Below, one piece after another: positions 1 through 12,328 of a stretch of DNA of 64,000 nucleotides (position 1 is the stretch's first letter; each line of letters starts with the position of its first letter). A program made the position numbers and the translations under genes. This DNA comes from Sclerotinia nivalis (Eukaryota; Ascomycota; Leotiomycetes; Helotiales; Sclerotiniaceae). The notes below the pieces were generated by a model. The model was not told the origin of the DNA. It saw nothing but the letters and a program-made list of their open reading frames with translations, and did no database searches. The DNA lies in contig JAPEIS010000013.1 of assembly GCA_029531795.1 (NCBI GenBank), forward strand, positions 1,426,001 through 1,490,000, written 5' to 3'.

Positions 1-421
1 GTAATAGGTCTAGGTAATAGGTCTAGGCACTAATATATGTAGGCATCTATATAGGCAGACAAATACCACACATTCTTTGGCCCTGATGCCTTCGATTGTG
101 GATATATATGACCCGTGTGATGACCGAACGGGTTGAGTATTTAACACATTGCATCAACATATATTGTTCAGATTACCACCGAAATTATCATCATCACCAT
201 TCACCATCAAATCCCAGCCCATATCATCACACCTCCCATTTCCATTTCCAATTTCCAAACCCCCTATAAAACCCTCACTTACAAAAACATCATCAACGAA
301 ATAGACATCCACACACAGACAATCAAACACAGCCCTACACGTGCACCTTGACATCCAATTCCAAACAAAGAAAAATTTAGGACAGCTAATCGACGATAAT
401 AACATTAAACAGGTAATCAAC
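1..421 (+). other. Upstream region and leader of the RS-rich gene
   Basis: No gene is visible. The first 28 bases are two copies of a 14-base unit (GTAATAGGTCTAGG). From about 170 onward the plus strand is rich in C, A and T, the usual look of a fungal 5' leader, and runs up to the ATG at 422. Confidence 0.5.
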
Positions 422-1714
422 ATGTCAAGTGAAAGAGATAATGAATCCAGATACTCTAAAAGTACAACTCGTACCGTGCGTACGGCCCGTACTAGTGCCA
501 CCAATGCTTCCAAGGCTTCAAATGCATCCGGAGCTTCTATTTCTTCTGAGCAGAGATCTAGGGAATATTCGAGACAGAAGGATAGGGATGAGGGAAGGGA
601 TAGGAAGAGCGACAGAGAGAGAAGTAGAGACAGAGATAGAAGTAGAGATAGGGAAAGGGATAGATACTCATCTACCAGTACAGTCCTGTCAAAGACATCC
701 TCTCGTGCACCCTCCAGAGCCCCCAGTATAACACCCTCACAAAGTATTAGTGTCTGTGCCCCACCAAAATCTCGCTCTTCAGACACAAGATCTCGAAGCG
801 GATCAAGTACAGCATCATCCGCAACCATAAAACCATCTCATCGAAAATCTTCCAGCGAAGCACCCTCAATCCGTTCAAATCTACCCACTGTCCCCGAAGA
901 CAAAACCGTCATCGCAGACCCCAACAACGGGTACCGACGATCCGCAAATCCAAGTGAAGCCAACCAAAGCACTTACAGCTCTCGAACACACGATTCCCGA
1001 CATACCAGTAAAAAATCCCAAAGTATCTACAATCCCGCGGCAAGTCGCGCACCAACCGAATTATCCCACATGTCTAAAGGGGAAATCTCGCGTTATATGC
1101 CTGATGCTCATGATTTGCAGGGGATAAAAAACAGACATCGTAGTGTGGGAAGCGTAGCCAACTCGGTCATGGATCATATGGAACGGAAGGCGGGACGGGA
1201 TTTGGGTAATACGTTACTGCTTGATGGGGATGGTATGCCTATGGGGGTGGCGGAAATGAAGCTTGATTCTAAATATGATGAGGGGGGATTATTTCAGTTG
1301 AATAGGGTGGATGAGGGTGGTAAGAGGTTGTCGGATAGGAGACAACGTCGTGGGGATTCACCTGGTAGGAGTAACTATTCTGATTTGAGATCTGACTCTG
1401 GGAGAAGAACAGTAGTACCGGCTGATTATCAATTCTCTGAACGAGGTTCTACGGTTTCTGACATTAGATCTGACTCTGGGAGAAGAATAGTAGTACCGGC
1501 TGACTATCAATTCTCTGAACGAGGTTCTACGGTTTCTGACATTAGATCTAATTCCGGAAGAAGAACTCCAGTACCTGCTGGATATGAATTCTCAGATCGA
1601 GGTTCCTCAGTCTCTGGACATAGTTCTCGTACACGAACTAGTGCAGCACCTCCCAGTTCAGCCTCATATAGGCCCGCCTACATAAAAAAGGAAATCAGGC
1701 CAGACGATTATTAA
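422..1714 (+). CDS. Ser/Arg-rich low-complexity protein with C-terminal 26-residue repeats
   Basis: I do not recognise a named family. The ATG at 422 opens a single uninterrupted reading frame of 430 codons; the frame extends further upstream but without another ATG. Residues 1-75 are Ser/Thr-rich and pass into an RS/RD/RE stretch (about residues 45-85, repeated RDR, RSR and RER) resembling the RS regions of splicing-linked proteins. The middle is Ser/Pro-rich. Near residues 323-400 there are three copies of a 26-residue repeat with core SGRR-x(2)-VPA-x-Y-x-FS-x-RGS. No membrane segment or signal peptide is seen. The composition predicts a disordered, probably nuclear or scaffold-type protein, which is inference only. 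Stop is TAA at 1712-1714. Codon use across the frame looks coding, so the gene is probably real but lineage-specific. Confidence 0.75.
   Translation: MSSERDNESRYSKSTTRTVRTARTSATNASKASNASGASISSEQRSREYSRQKDRDEGRDRKSDRERSRDRDRSRDRERDRYSSTSTVLSKTSSRAPSRAPSITPSQSISVCAPPKSRSSDTRSRSGSSTASSATIKPSHRKSSSEAPSIRSNLPTVPEDKTVIADPNNGYRRSANPSEANQSTYSSRTHDSRHTSKKSQSIYNPAASRAPTELSHMSKGEISRYMPDAHDLQGIKNRHRSVGSVANSVMDHMERKAGRDLGNTLLLDGDGMPMGVAEMKLDSKYDEGGLFQLNRVDEGGKRLSDRRQRRGDSPGRSNYSDLRSDSGRRTVVPADYQFSERGSTVSDIRSDSGRRIVVPADYQFSERGSTVSDIRSNSGRRTPVPAGYEFSDRGSSVSGHSSRTRTSAAPPSSASYRPAYIKKEIRPDDY
1388..1621 (+). repeat. Three tandem 78-bp coding repeats
   Basis: Copies begin at 1388, 1466 and 1544. The first two are almost identical, while the third has diverged at many sites but keeps length and frame. 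Each encodes 26 residues of the RS-rich protein. The near-identity of copies 1 and 2 points to recent unequal exchange or slippage. Confidence 0.9.
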
Positions 1715-4700
1715 AGTTGATGACCGAGGCGATAGCTATGGTAGTTATTGTGAACACCGCATGGTGGTGGACTCAGATTTTCCATTTACGAACGAGAGAT
1801 AGAAATTGTGGATTTTGACGGACAATTTGAGTTTTCCAGGCGTTTGGGAGTCACTTGACTTTTGTTTCTGTTCCTTGCTTTCTTAGATAGTTTTCGTTCT
1901 GATTTGACGTATTACATATTTTAGTACATTGTGTTTTTGATGAGAAGAAGGTCACCTGCAAGAATCTGCGAAGAGTGGTAACTTGGTTTGACTTATAAGA
2001 AAGATGAGGATACGAAATTAACCGCAAAGCATCTGACAAGTTGATTAGCTCATGCTATTAACGCTAATATATGTGGCAAGTCTCATTTTAGGGCCATGGG
2101 GACAGCTAAAGTGTATTCGGGAACCATAAGGCTCAGAAAACATCGCACCATAGTTTGTGACTTTAGACATAAAAGAGCAAACTTGTGATAGAAATGCAAT
2201 GAACGAAAGTAAATCTAAGTGATAATAATGATTCCTTCCGTGATCTTAAATGAAACATTGGGTCATTCCAAACGGTTCAAGCAGTAGCAGCCGAAGTTGG
2301 AACCCAGGGAAATACTAATCATTCAAGGCACTGTTTGATGATTATACTACATCTCAGGCATTCTTAACAAGAACAGAAGACTCAACAATGGCCAAGCTCT
2401 ACATGCGAGTACACAAGAAAAAGTTATGGAGCTCAGGCTTATAAACTTATGCCTATGCACAGGTACTGAATATTCCGAGAAAGAACATTCCATCCATCTG
2501 CGGTCATGCGCGATCAGAAGGTATTTATCTATTCAAAGATCAAAGCTCAAGGATAAGAATTCCATATGGAGACAGCCAAGAGTTTACATCTCTAGGTCAT
2601 CGTGGAGAATTTTTCCCGAGAAAAGGTGGGAGAGGGTGGAGAACGATCCAACCTTCCTAAATGTGAGTACCATACTGTCTTGTAGTTATGACGAATAGAA
2701 TTCTCCGGGCGGAGAAACTTGGCCAAGTTATGATTTTGCTCATAAATGACTTCGATTTTAGTCAAACTTTGAATATAATCTGGTAGAGGCAGCTTTTCCT
2801 CGTAAATCATTTTGATGACTGTCTAGGAGTCAAGTCAATGGTCCTCATCGGCAGATGATATGGAGTTCCTAGGATGAAATGCCACACAACTAAACGGAAT
2901 TTGATAGAAGCTTTGGTGCATACGCTCTTGCTTCAATATAGATCTAAAAAAAAAAGTAGTTAGTTGTGCTAAAAGATAAAAACCGATCATTTCTCGATAT
3001 ACAAACTCAAATGTTTGGGTAAAAGTTCATGGAAAGAAATCCTCGGTAGTTGCTGGAAAAGAAATTTGATTCAAGTAACTTCCCGAAATGTCGTTCCGAA
3101 TGTGGAAGGTTTCGGTGACACTCACCTACTGTTTCGGGGAAAGGAGTTTAAATTCAGTAGACGGTGTACCTTACCTAGGTAGATGAATTTTAATTGTAGA
3201 TAAGAGATTTTGCTTCATGCAGAAAATCATAGGTAAGTCAATAAATCATGTAGGTATTTGTTCCTACGAGGGTAATCGTCATCTGCCTATCAGTCAATCT
3301 CCAAGACTCAATTCGGGCAACGCAAAGTTCAGGAACTCCAGACTAACCTTCATGTACGGAGTACGGAATATAGTAGCCACATAGATGTGATAATTTTATT
3401 AGGAGATTTTAGAAGATTTGAAATTGGTACAAGAGCACAAGCTACAGAATTTGTTTCGTCTTATTTGTATACCATTTGTTCCATATGTTATATGCTCGCT
3501 TGAACTTGCTTGAAATGAAGGGGGATAATCGGATGATTTCCACACTGGCGGAGAACGATTAGAATCTAGAATTTAGCTGGCGCGTGTACCACGTTGCAGT
3601 AACCCAAGCGTATGGTAAGATGGGTGTGGTACAATAATATCCATCAATTTTTGATGCTTGTGATCATAATTCCAAATGGTTCGAGATATTTTTTTTGGAA
3701 GTTTAAAAATTGGGCCAAGAATTTCCTATGATGTGGCTCTCTTGGCTTTATGAGACATTAGAATTATCCCCAGACTTTCCACTTCACGCTAAAGTCTTTT
3801 GTCCGAATTTTTACCCCTCTGCCCCAGCTCTTTGCCCAGCGATTACCAAAGCGTACAACATGTCAGAAAAGAAATCTCCCAGGAAAAGACTCGATCTAAC
3901 TGACACACACAATGACACCAGCGATTATAGCAGATGTCAAGAAGATGTCAAAAGATCTTGGCATTACTTATTCCAACATCATCATACACGACTATTAATT
4001 TATTTTCTCGAATATTTATCAAGAAGTTCTTACAAGCAAAAAACCGTTAAACCACTTTTAAAGCCTTCCGTCTTGGAAATGAAAGCTTGAAGCGATTCCA
4101 AGATACCAAGACAAATTAAACAATGAAGTACCGAAACTACTTAGCTTCTCTTCTCTTCTTGCTCACACCGCAGGGCCAATGCTGACTGGGTATTGAGTAC
4201 GAACGCCATCAATGGCAATTGGTGTCACCAGATTTGATTATTGCTCATTAGAGGATGATAGCGAAATTGAAGTCGAAGTCGTCTAGAAATTATCCACTCC
4301 ACCATTTCATCACTCCGTCAATTTCCCTCCATTTTGTTTACTAAAAAGGTTTTGAATTTTGAAGCCGTTTGTAGCTCCGGGGATGCGTGTTATTTATTAC
4401 CTAAGTAGGTACCTAGGTTACTATGCTCGGTAGACTCGCCCCCCCGGATACATCTTCCCAACCGGGATGGATCTCAGTACCTTAAACTTGGGGAATTTAC
4501 AGCTTACTCTTTCTAGTCTCCTATAATCCCCAAAAATGCGGCTGGATCCCCACATTACGGCACGATGTCAGCTTGACAAACTGTTAGCTTTTATTGGTAA
4601 TTAATTTAAAGAATGTGGAGAATATTACTGGCCCATAGACAAGAAACTCGAGCGCAAAAAAAATAAGAGTACTGTCACCACATGTAGCTCGCTTTTGAGC

Positions 4701-5164
4701 TTTTTGACAAGGAATAAAATACCAAAACTAGGATAAGCAAGCCATCTGGAGAAGCCTTCATTTGATATAAGCTCATTCACTGGATTATGTTCCACTTTTC
4801 CCCCATCCTCCATGCGGGGAGAGCCAGGATTTAGTGTTGATAATGACCATTCATATATCTTACCAACGCTAAGGTCATCAGCTGATGAATCAGAGTCCTT
4901 GAGGCGCTGATGGAAGCATGCGAGTATCCAGGGTTAGCAGATGGAAAAATCACCGGTTGGAGGGCAAAATGTTGGTATCTAACTCTTGCTGGAACGTTTT
5001 CTTGTGCTACTTCCGCGGTATCGGATTAGACACAGATAAGTAGGTAACATCCGTCCCTCATTTCAAAATTGTTCTCTTCCCATTGTCCTCATTCAACATC
5101 TCATCTTGAGTTGAGCTTCGTGGGTACGCGATACTTGTCTTCAGCTGGAGTGAATACGAATTCT
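1715..5164. other. Intergenic region, no gene recognised
   Basis: About 3.4 kb. Short open frames occur on both strands, the longest 126 codons at 3710-4090 (+), but none shows a domain, a splice pattern or coding-like composition. The end nearest 5340 should carry the transporter promoter. Confidence 0.5.
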
Positions 5165-5324
5165 GTAAGTTTACCTTCCAATTGATAGCTTCTTGAATCG
5201 TTGCTTAGAAAACCTTCATTCCCGCTTCTGCACTTATGCAAACAAGAAACCCGACAGTTATTAATACTCATTCTGTTTGTTGCAATAAGCTATTTCATAC
5301 CAATTGCTAATGGCTCTTTTACAG
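5165..5324 (+). other. Probable 5'-UTR intron of the transporter gene
   Basis: A GTAAGT donor at 5165 and a TTTTACAG acceptor ending at 5324 flank a stretch with a TGCTAAT branch-like site about 15 bases before the acceptor. The acceptor lies 15 bases before the start codon at 5340. The pattern fits a leader intron but no transcript evidence is available. Confidence 0.5.
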
Positions 5325-5339
5325 ACCCCAAAACTCAAC

Positions 5340-7013
5340 ATGGCAGACCAGTACGATGCTGCAGGCCATGATGGCCATGTCGTCGAATCCCAATCTCCAG
5401 CCAAGAAGTCCGTTGGAGAATATTGCAGGACCCGATTTTCAACACTCAAGCCTCCCATGCACAAAGCTCCTAACCCATTCAAACTCTTGGCCATGTTGAA
5501 TGGAAAACAATGGCTATTCTTTTTCGTTGGATTTGTTGCCTGGGTATGTACTGAACCGGTGATACCGTTGAATTTCCGTCACTAACTATCCTCCTAGACT
5601 TGGGATGCATTCGATTTCTTTACAGTCAGTCTTACAGTCTCGGATCTCGCAGAGGAGTTCGATAAGACCACTACGGAGATCACATGGGGTATCACATTGG
5701 TTCTCATGTTGAGATCTGTCGGATCTATTCTCTTCGGTCTCGCGGCAGATAGATATGGTAGAAAATGGCCCTTTATCGTCAACAATCTTCTCTTCATCGC
5801 CCTCGAACTTGGCACCGGTTTCTGTCGAACCTATAAGGAGTTTCTCGCATGCAGAGCTCTGTTCGGTGTTGCAATGGGCGGGTTATACGGAAACGCCGCC
5901 GCTACAGCACTAGAAGACTGTCCTGAAGAAGCTCGTGGTTTGATTTCTGGTATACTTCAACAAGGATACGCTTTTGGATATCTTCTTGCAACAGCTTTTG
6001 CTAGAGGTTTGGTGAATACCACTAGTCATGGATGGAGACCTTTGTTCTGGTTTGGTGCATGTCCACCTGTTCTCATCATTATCTTCCGTCTTTGCCTTCC
6101 AGAAACAGATGCATACAATGAGCGTGTCCTTGTTCGAAATGAGAGAGGAAATATTGGAGCTACCTTCCTTGCTGAAGGAAAGGTCGCATTGAGGGAACAT
6201 TGGTTGTTGTTGATTTACTTGGTGCTTCTCATGGCCGGTTTCAACTTCATGGTAAGTCTTTTATCTGCCACTCACCGCAAATTCCACCATATCATTCATA
6301 CTAACAAAATCCAGTCCCACGGTTCCCAAGATCTCTACCCAACCATGCTTAAAAACCAATACAACTTCTCCCCCAACGCCGTCACCGTCATCCAAGTCGT
6401 CGCCAACCTCGGCGCCATGACCGGCGGCACCATAATCGGTTACTGTTCTCAAATCTTCGGTCGTCGCTTCTCCATAATCTTCATCTCCATCATTGGCGGT
6501 GCTCTCCTCTACCCCTACACCTACACGTCCTCCAGCGCCATCATCGCCGCAGCCTTCTTCGAACAATTCTGCGTCCAAGGCGCCTGGGGCGTCATCCCCA
6601 TCCACCTCATGGAACTCTCCCCCGGTTCCTTCCGCACCTTCGTCGTAGGCACCGCATACCAACTCGGTAACCTCGTCTCCTCAGCTAGTTCCACCATCGA
6701 AGCGCAATTAGGAGAAAAATTCCCACTTCCTCCTAAAGGCAAAACCGCACGATTTGAATACGGAAAGGTTGTTTGTATTTTCCTGGGTTGTGTCTATGTT
6801 TATGTGATAGTGTTGACGTTTGTGGGGCCGGAATATCTGAGAAGAAGTTTCGATGTGCAGCATGATAGTGATTTGGCGGCAGCGGCTGGTCATGATACGA
6901 TTGAGAAGAGTATCAAGAAGATGAGGGGGAATGGGGTTAGTGGGGTAGATGGCGAGTCGGTAGTGGATGTGGACGGCGGGTTGGAAAAAGGAGTGGCGAG
7001 GAATATTGAATAG
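5340..7013 (+). CDS. JEN1: Jen1-type carboxylate (lactate/pyruvate) transporter, MFS
   Basis: Spliced exons are 5340-5543, 5598-6251 and 6315-7013, giving 518 residues. Both introns are short (54 and 63 nt), GT-AG, phase 0; the first has a CTAAC branch site. The protein is a 12-segment major facilitator: the cytoplasmic N-terminus precedes WLFFFVGFVAW, the family landmark WDAFDFFTV begins exon 2, and the MFS loop motif G-x-AADRYGRKWP follows. The Jen family signature N-x2-S-H-x-S-Q-D-x3-T is intact at residues 284-296 and is assembled exactly across intron 2, which confirms that splice site. Known members are plasma-membrane proton symporters for lactate, pyruvate or dicarboxylates; the exact substrate here cannot be read. 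Fungal JEN genes are typically glucose-repressed, but I did not identify specific repressor sites. The C-terminal 60 residues are hydrophilic and variable. Confidence 0.93.
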
Positions 7014-10000
7014 AGGTTAGAGATTAAAGGTTAGAGGTTGATATTGGTATTGGATGGGAGTTGAAGATGAAGGGATAAATTATTTTGGTTTGGTTTGGAT
7101 ATGACTGGGAATTATGAGAGGAGAACATACCTTAAAAGAGAGGAGAAATACTTCCGTAAGATTAATGAATTATGATGAACTATTTCCTGCCTATTTGCTT
7201 GCTACCTACGTACATACCCATACTTAGTTCCATACATACTCTTTACGAATCAAGACGTGAAATATATCATATAACTTCATCACCTCACCCACACATCAAC
7301 CACACATTCCCTACTCTAGTGCCTACTTCTAGTATCTACCTCCTCACCTCCATCCATCCATCAAAACCCTACTCCAAAACCATCACCAGAAAAATTAAAT
7401 ACCAAATATCTCATAACCTCACCAGAGTTCCTAACCTAAGATTTAAATGCTTTATTATTTTAATTTTATAGGCAACTCATCGGAAACTACTAGGTAAGAC
7501 CTACGTCTTTACGCCTGGTGTGTTCTTTGAATTCGATAAATACTCAATTAGTTAATTAATAGAGGTATAGGTATGGGTATGGGTATATATGGTGACTTAA
7601 TTATTTATTTAGGTGATGATTAAATGGTATGGGTATGGGTATTGTAGAGATGTTTATTTGATTTGAGGTATGATATTTGATTTTAGTGGTTCTGTTTCGG
7701 TGAGCCAAGTGTTTGTGTTGATGATAATCTTAATGCGTAGAATAGACACCGGCGAAAATATGTTTGAAGTTTGATCAGATCATGATGGTTGGGTATAGTG
7801 GTAAATTATTTGTTTCGTATGTCTTAAATATGTATGGATCTTCTCCTCTCTGTACCTGTCCAAGCTGAGAAAATGGTGCATTTATGCCATGTATTTCCCC
7901 CCGACATTCCATGATCGTTTCCTATCTAGAATAACCAACCTCGAACCATTCACATAAGGTCCTGAGCCTAATAACGGCAAGTTGGACAGTGTAAGTGTCC
8001 AAGTAGAGACTCCTCTGACAAAGCTTGAACTGCTCAACTGTGTAGTCTCCAAGTCGCGCCAGGAGTCGCGGTTCCATTTCCTTTCCAAAACCAATCAATA
8101 TCTCTTATCTTTCGTTTTGTTTCCTATCCAAAATCCACCACTTATCTCTCGTCTCCCCTCAGTTTATCAGGTATCTCTTCTAAATCCTCCGCACTCTCAA
8201 TCTCTAACACTTTCGATACTTCCGCCGTATTCCTCATGAGCTCCTTGGCTCCAGCATATAACATACGTTGTTCGGCGTTGACGGTAGGCGGAAGGTAGAA
8301 TATCAGGACATATGGAACGGAGAGACGACCCGAGGGCTAGGATAGGTTAGTTTTTGAAGAGGATTGGAAGGGGAGGGGAAATAGACCAGGGTGCAAGGAT
8401 AACTCAGAAGTATGAACCGAGGAGAATGATCTGGGAGGTCATCGCCTATCGATTCGAGATCCTTGTAAACAGTTCCTTCCTCATCTTGTTTTATTTCTAG
8501 GCTACTTTTATCGATGAGATCTATAGAATGGTAGGATATTAGCAGAATTCTATATCTTTCAAAACCATGCAGATTGGTAAAATAGTAGCATATTCCCTTG
8601 CTCATTCAAAAAATATAGATGTGGTTCTCAGCCTTAACCCGTAGGTTCTATGAAGGTGGTGGTGCATCGTGTCTAATCATCGCATGATTCGGACATAGAA
8701 ATATTCAAAAAGAGGATAGGGAGACAAACATATAACAGCTTGTGGATTATTTGCGCGTGAAGTCCCCAGTCTGAATTTGCGTAGATGCGCTTTGGTTTCG
8801 CTGCTGAATGTGTAGAGGCGGGATTCTGAAGACTAGATTGTCCGAATGGTTGATTAGTTGCGCGTTCCGAGGGTGGTCAGGAAGGATATCTTACCATTAT
8901 GAAGATATATATATCAATGCATGCAGCTTTGGCGTAGAGCTGGTTAAAATGAGGGGTTCACTTTAGAATAAGTAGGAGCTGGGATTTCCTTGTATGTCGA
9001 GGTATGAAAGTGTAATGATTCGAGTATTAGACCAGGAAGCTATAAGTACAAGTATGAGTGATGAAAGGTGGGCTGTTTAGCTTCATTTGACGGATAAATC
9101 GCGGATAAACAGACCAGATGAACAACAATAACAACAACAACAACACCAAATATCAAAACACCAACAAAATATATTAAACTTACCTATGCTGATCACATGA
9201 ACCAATGATGATTGGGCCAACATTCATATATATTTCGATGAAGTATTGACTTTGTTATTTGGATGTATTGGGTTGAGTACAACAACACTCCAACTGAGCT
9301 CATAGCACATAATTATTGCCTAGGGCGATTCATATCCATCATTGGGCAGGCAGTGCTATCATCTCGCCCTCTGCCAAATCCCGACTCCCATCACGTAGTG
9401 AACGCGAATCAAAGTTTGAATTGCATGAATTGCATACAGGCGAGATCGGCTTTGCTTGTTAACTTTTCTGTCCATTGTTATATGCAACCATTTAAGTTCT
9501 GTATAAATGCCTTTGGTTGATAGGAAGGTGAAAAGAGGGGTAATTAAGATCATATGAGAGTTTCTGTGCTGGGAAATAGGGAAATAGAGGATGGGGGGAG
9601 TCTCGAAGTACTGTGGTCGAGAAGGTGGGGATGAGGGGGATAAGTTGAACATCAGATAACCCGGCAGCGGTTGCAAAGTGGATTTTTGAGGAGAGTATTA
9701 AGAATGAAGGGAAAGTGAGCAGGAGGGAGGATTTATGAGCTTGATATTTTGATGTTCGTGATTTTTCTTTCATTGTATTATTCATTGGCTTTTTCACCCC
9801 AAGTGCTTTATATCCTCACAATACCCGATGGGATATGTTCAAGATCCAAAAGCTACGAACTATAAACATTTCCGCTCCTTTCATCTGTCAATACTTTTCA
9901 AAGCCATGTTTTCTATTTCAGCCCGAATCGCTCATATCCGTAAGCATTTGCCGAGATAATTTGAGGTTTCTATAGCCAATTGGCCTATATGGCACTTTCC

Positions 10001-10366
10001 GTTTTGTACCTTTCAACACCAGGTCATCATTCAATTAGGGTCCCCTTAATGCGCAATTATGGGATCGGATACTAATCTAGTTCATATCCAACATCGGCCG
10101 ATTCAGCATCAAGTCTAGTGACCTAGTCCTATCGTTCTACATGAGCGAGGGCGTTGGTTGGGTTGACATGTCCAATTGGCACAGGGACGTGGATACGAAT
10201 TTGAAATATAAAATTCCAAGATCCCTTTCTCACCTACGCAAAGCCCATTAAAACCCCATGCAATCCCTTCATACATTTCATTACCACGCAAATTCCTCCT
10301 TCCAAGAAAGATCAAGTGAATGCAACTCTCGTCCAGCCTAACCACCACCACACTACGTCTCCAACC
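7014..10366. other. Long intergenic region, no gene recognised
   Basis: About 3.3 kb between convergent genes. It holds simple GGTATG-type repeats near 7565-7645 and a CAA/ACA microsatellite near 9121-9150. Open frames up to 105 codons on both strands overlap one another and show no family resemblance or splice structure. Confidence 0.5.
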
Positions 10367-11017
10367 TCACAACACCTTATTCCTCTCCTTCTCACCATTC
10401 TTCTCACCCTCCTTTCTCTTCTCCCTATCCATTCGCTGCACCATACTCAAACGCACTATCACCACCAACAGAATCAAAGCAGCAACAGTAACAACAATAC
10501 CATTAAGTGCCATCAACCCGGAGCCAGCCATGCCCGCACTCTGCAATATCGTAAATATGCTACCAGCAGATAAATTTCCGATGATGGACTGAGTAAATGC
10601 GGCGAGAGAACCTATCGGGGATTTGCGTTAGTTGATTGTCCTAGGAGAAAGTCGCAGGGGAGTGGGAGGAGGAAAAGAGGGGATTAAAGATATGGATTAG
10701 GTACCGACTGCAGGACCCAAGATCATAAAACCCAAGAGGTAGAGTAAAGGTGTAGTTATAACCCACGAACAGGCAAAAACAATGATGCCAAAGACTCCGA
10801 TAGCTATTGCAACAGGATGGTCGGAGACGAATTGAAAAGCTTGTGATGCGAATGGACGCACATACCGTTGATACCACTGACGGATAGAGGAAGCGATTTC
10901 CTGAATTGTTGGGGCGATGTCACGCTGAAACCATTTTTTAAGTGTGGAAAGAGTAGAAGTGAAGGATTTGAAGAGGGCTCTACAGCTACCTCTAAGTGTG
11001 GAGAGGAAACCAGCCAT
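10367..11017 (-). CDS. IFI6/IFI27 (ISG12)-like small membrane protein
   Basis: Exons on the minus strand are 11017-10705 and 10611-10367, joined by a 93-nt GT-AG intron (10612-10704), giving 185 residues. Residues 1-60 are basic and amphipathic. Two hydrophobic segments then flank the family core: GPAVGSLAAF, TQSIIGNLSAGS and LQSAGMAGSG, partly assembled across the splice junction. This Gly/Ala/Ser-rich GS-x-AA-x2-QS...AGS-x-F-x2-LQSAGM arrangement is characteristic of the interferon-alpha-inducible IFI6/IFI27 family, which also has fungal members. A third hydrophobic segment and a Lys/Glu-rich tail (KEGEKNGEKER) end the protein. Animal relatives sit in mitochondrial or ER membranes and affect apoptosis; the fungal role is unknown. 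The spliced reading frame is strong evidence that the model is right. Confidence 0.85.
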
Positions 11018-12328
11018 TTTGAATGCTGATGAGTTCTTGGTCTGTTTGAAAGGCGCCAGTTGCCTGCGAAGGTGGATTGTGTATCTGCAAAACTGGTGAT
11101 CATGCGTTGTGGGGAACTTCCAGCTGAAATATGATTCTTAGAAAGATATTCTAGCTTCTTATAGTACCTAAGCAGACATTTTGTTCTTCTGCATTTCTTG
11201 GCCCCATTTTCTGATATCTGAGATATTATCACTATATATCGTCGATCCATAATTTTCGCTCACATTCTTCAAACGCGCACTCATGCATGCGCCCGTTACC
11301 AGCATCTAAGTTGAACAAATTTCAGAATGCAGTTTTCCGGAAAAAGTAAGCTTGATAAATTCCTAGCGAAAAAGAAACCAGTCAACCCCTATTGGCTCGG
11401 GTAATTGCTTTTGAGGAAATGCACTTTTCCTTCGCGGATTGTTTTTTAAACTTATCCAGCTCCACCGTCATATTCGTATTGTTGAGCCAAGTCTCTCCTT
11501 GCCAAACTTATTAATTTTGTCTCCTGCTTTCGTCATCATAGGTCCTAATTTCTCCTGCTCAAATTAGCCTAGAGCTATCACTCTGCGTTCATTATGGAAT
11601 CGGAAAATCCCATGGTCGAATTTTGACAGCCCTGTGTGAAGTTGTTGGTTTTTAGAGTAGGAAAACAAAGAGTGCAAAAATTTCGACTTCATACCTTGTG
11701 CTTTTACTGCAGCCTTCCGGCATGGCTACTCGGACAAGGGAGACCGGAATTCTTCATTCGATCTGCAAATGATAAGAATTTCTTTGCATCCAAATGTTTG
11801 CTTATATTATTAGAAAATTCGACTACTCACAATGAACGACGGCAGCAGAGAGAAGATGGACGCAAGCCAGAGATGAGTAATATCTTAACAACAATAATCT
11901 GATGCATACACGCGACCTGGACACTGTAGCGGAGACGGCACATTGGGCTACTTGATGAGTGACAGTACCCGGCCCAGAGCCAGACAGTCTAGTGTAAATA
12001 AATGCAAAGGTTGATAACCGGGCAGTCATGACGGTAACCACTCCTGAAAATAAAGAGCACTTACCGCTGACCTTACTACAACTGCTTGCCACACCATTCG
12101 AAGATTACATCATTGAGGGAACCAATCAAGTCACCCAAAGAAACTTGGCGACATATCGGTAACAGTGGATTTGGGCGGGGTAGATATCGAATATCTCAAT
12201 ACGATGGATTCGCTAACGATATTACACGAGGTAAAAGCAAATCTCTTTCCATGTACGAAGAAACAGCTAACCTGAAGTAGTTTACGCTGTTCCAAGTTTG
12301 CACTTACATTCATTCATTAAGATTTGGA
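11018..12328. other. Intergenic region, no gene recognised
   Basis: About 1.3 kb between two minus-strand genes. The part near 11018-11300 should contain the promoter of the IFI6-like gene. Open frames of 60-90 codons on both strands are unconvincing. Confidence 0.45.

Noticed and set aside
3710..4090. 126-codon plus-strand frame
   Set aside because: No recognisable domain, start context or neighbours that would support a gene.
6261..6662. 133-codon minus-strand frame
   Set aside because: Lies antisense within the third exon and second intron of the Jen transporter; Gly/Asp-rich composition is the mirror of membrane-segment codons.
9359..9797. Two overlapping minus-strand frames of 105 and 101 codons
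   Set aside because: They overlap in different frames in a simple spacer; neither looks coding.
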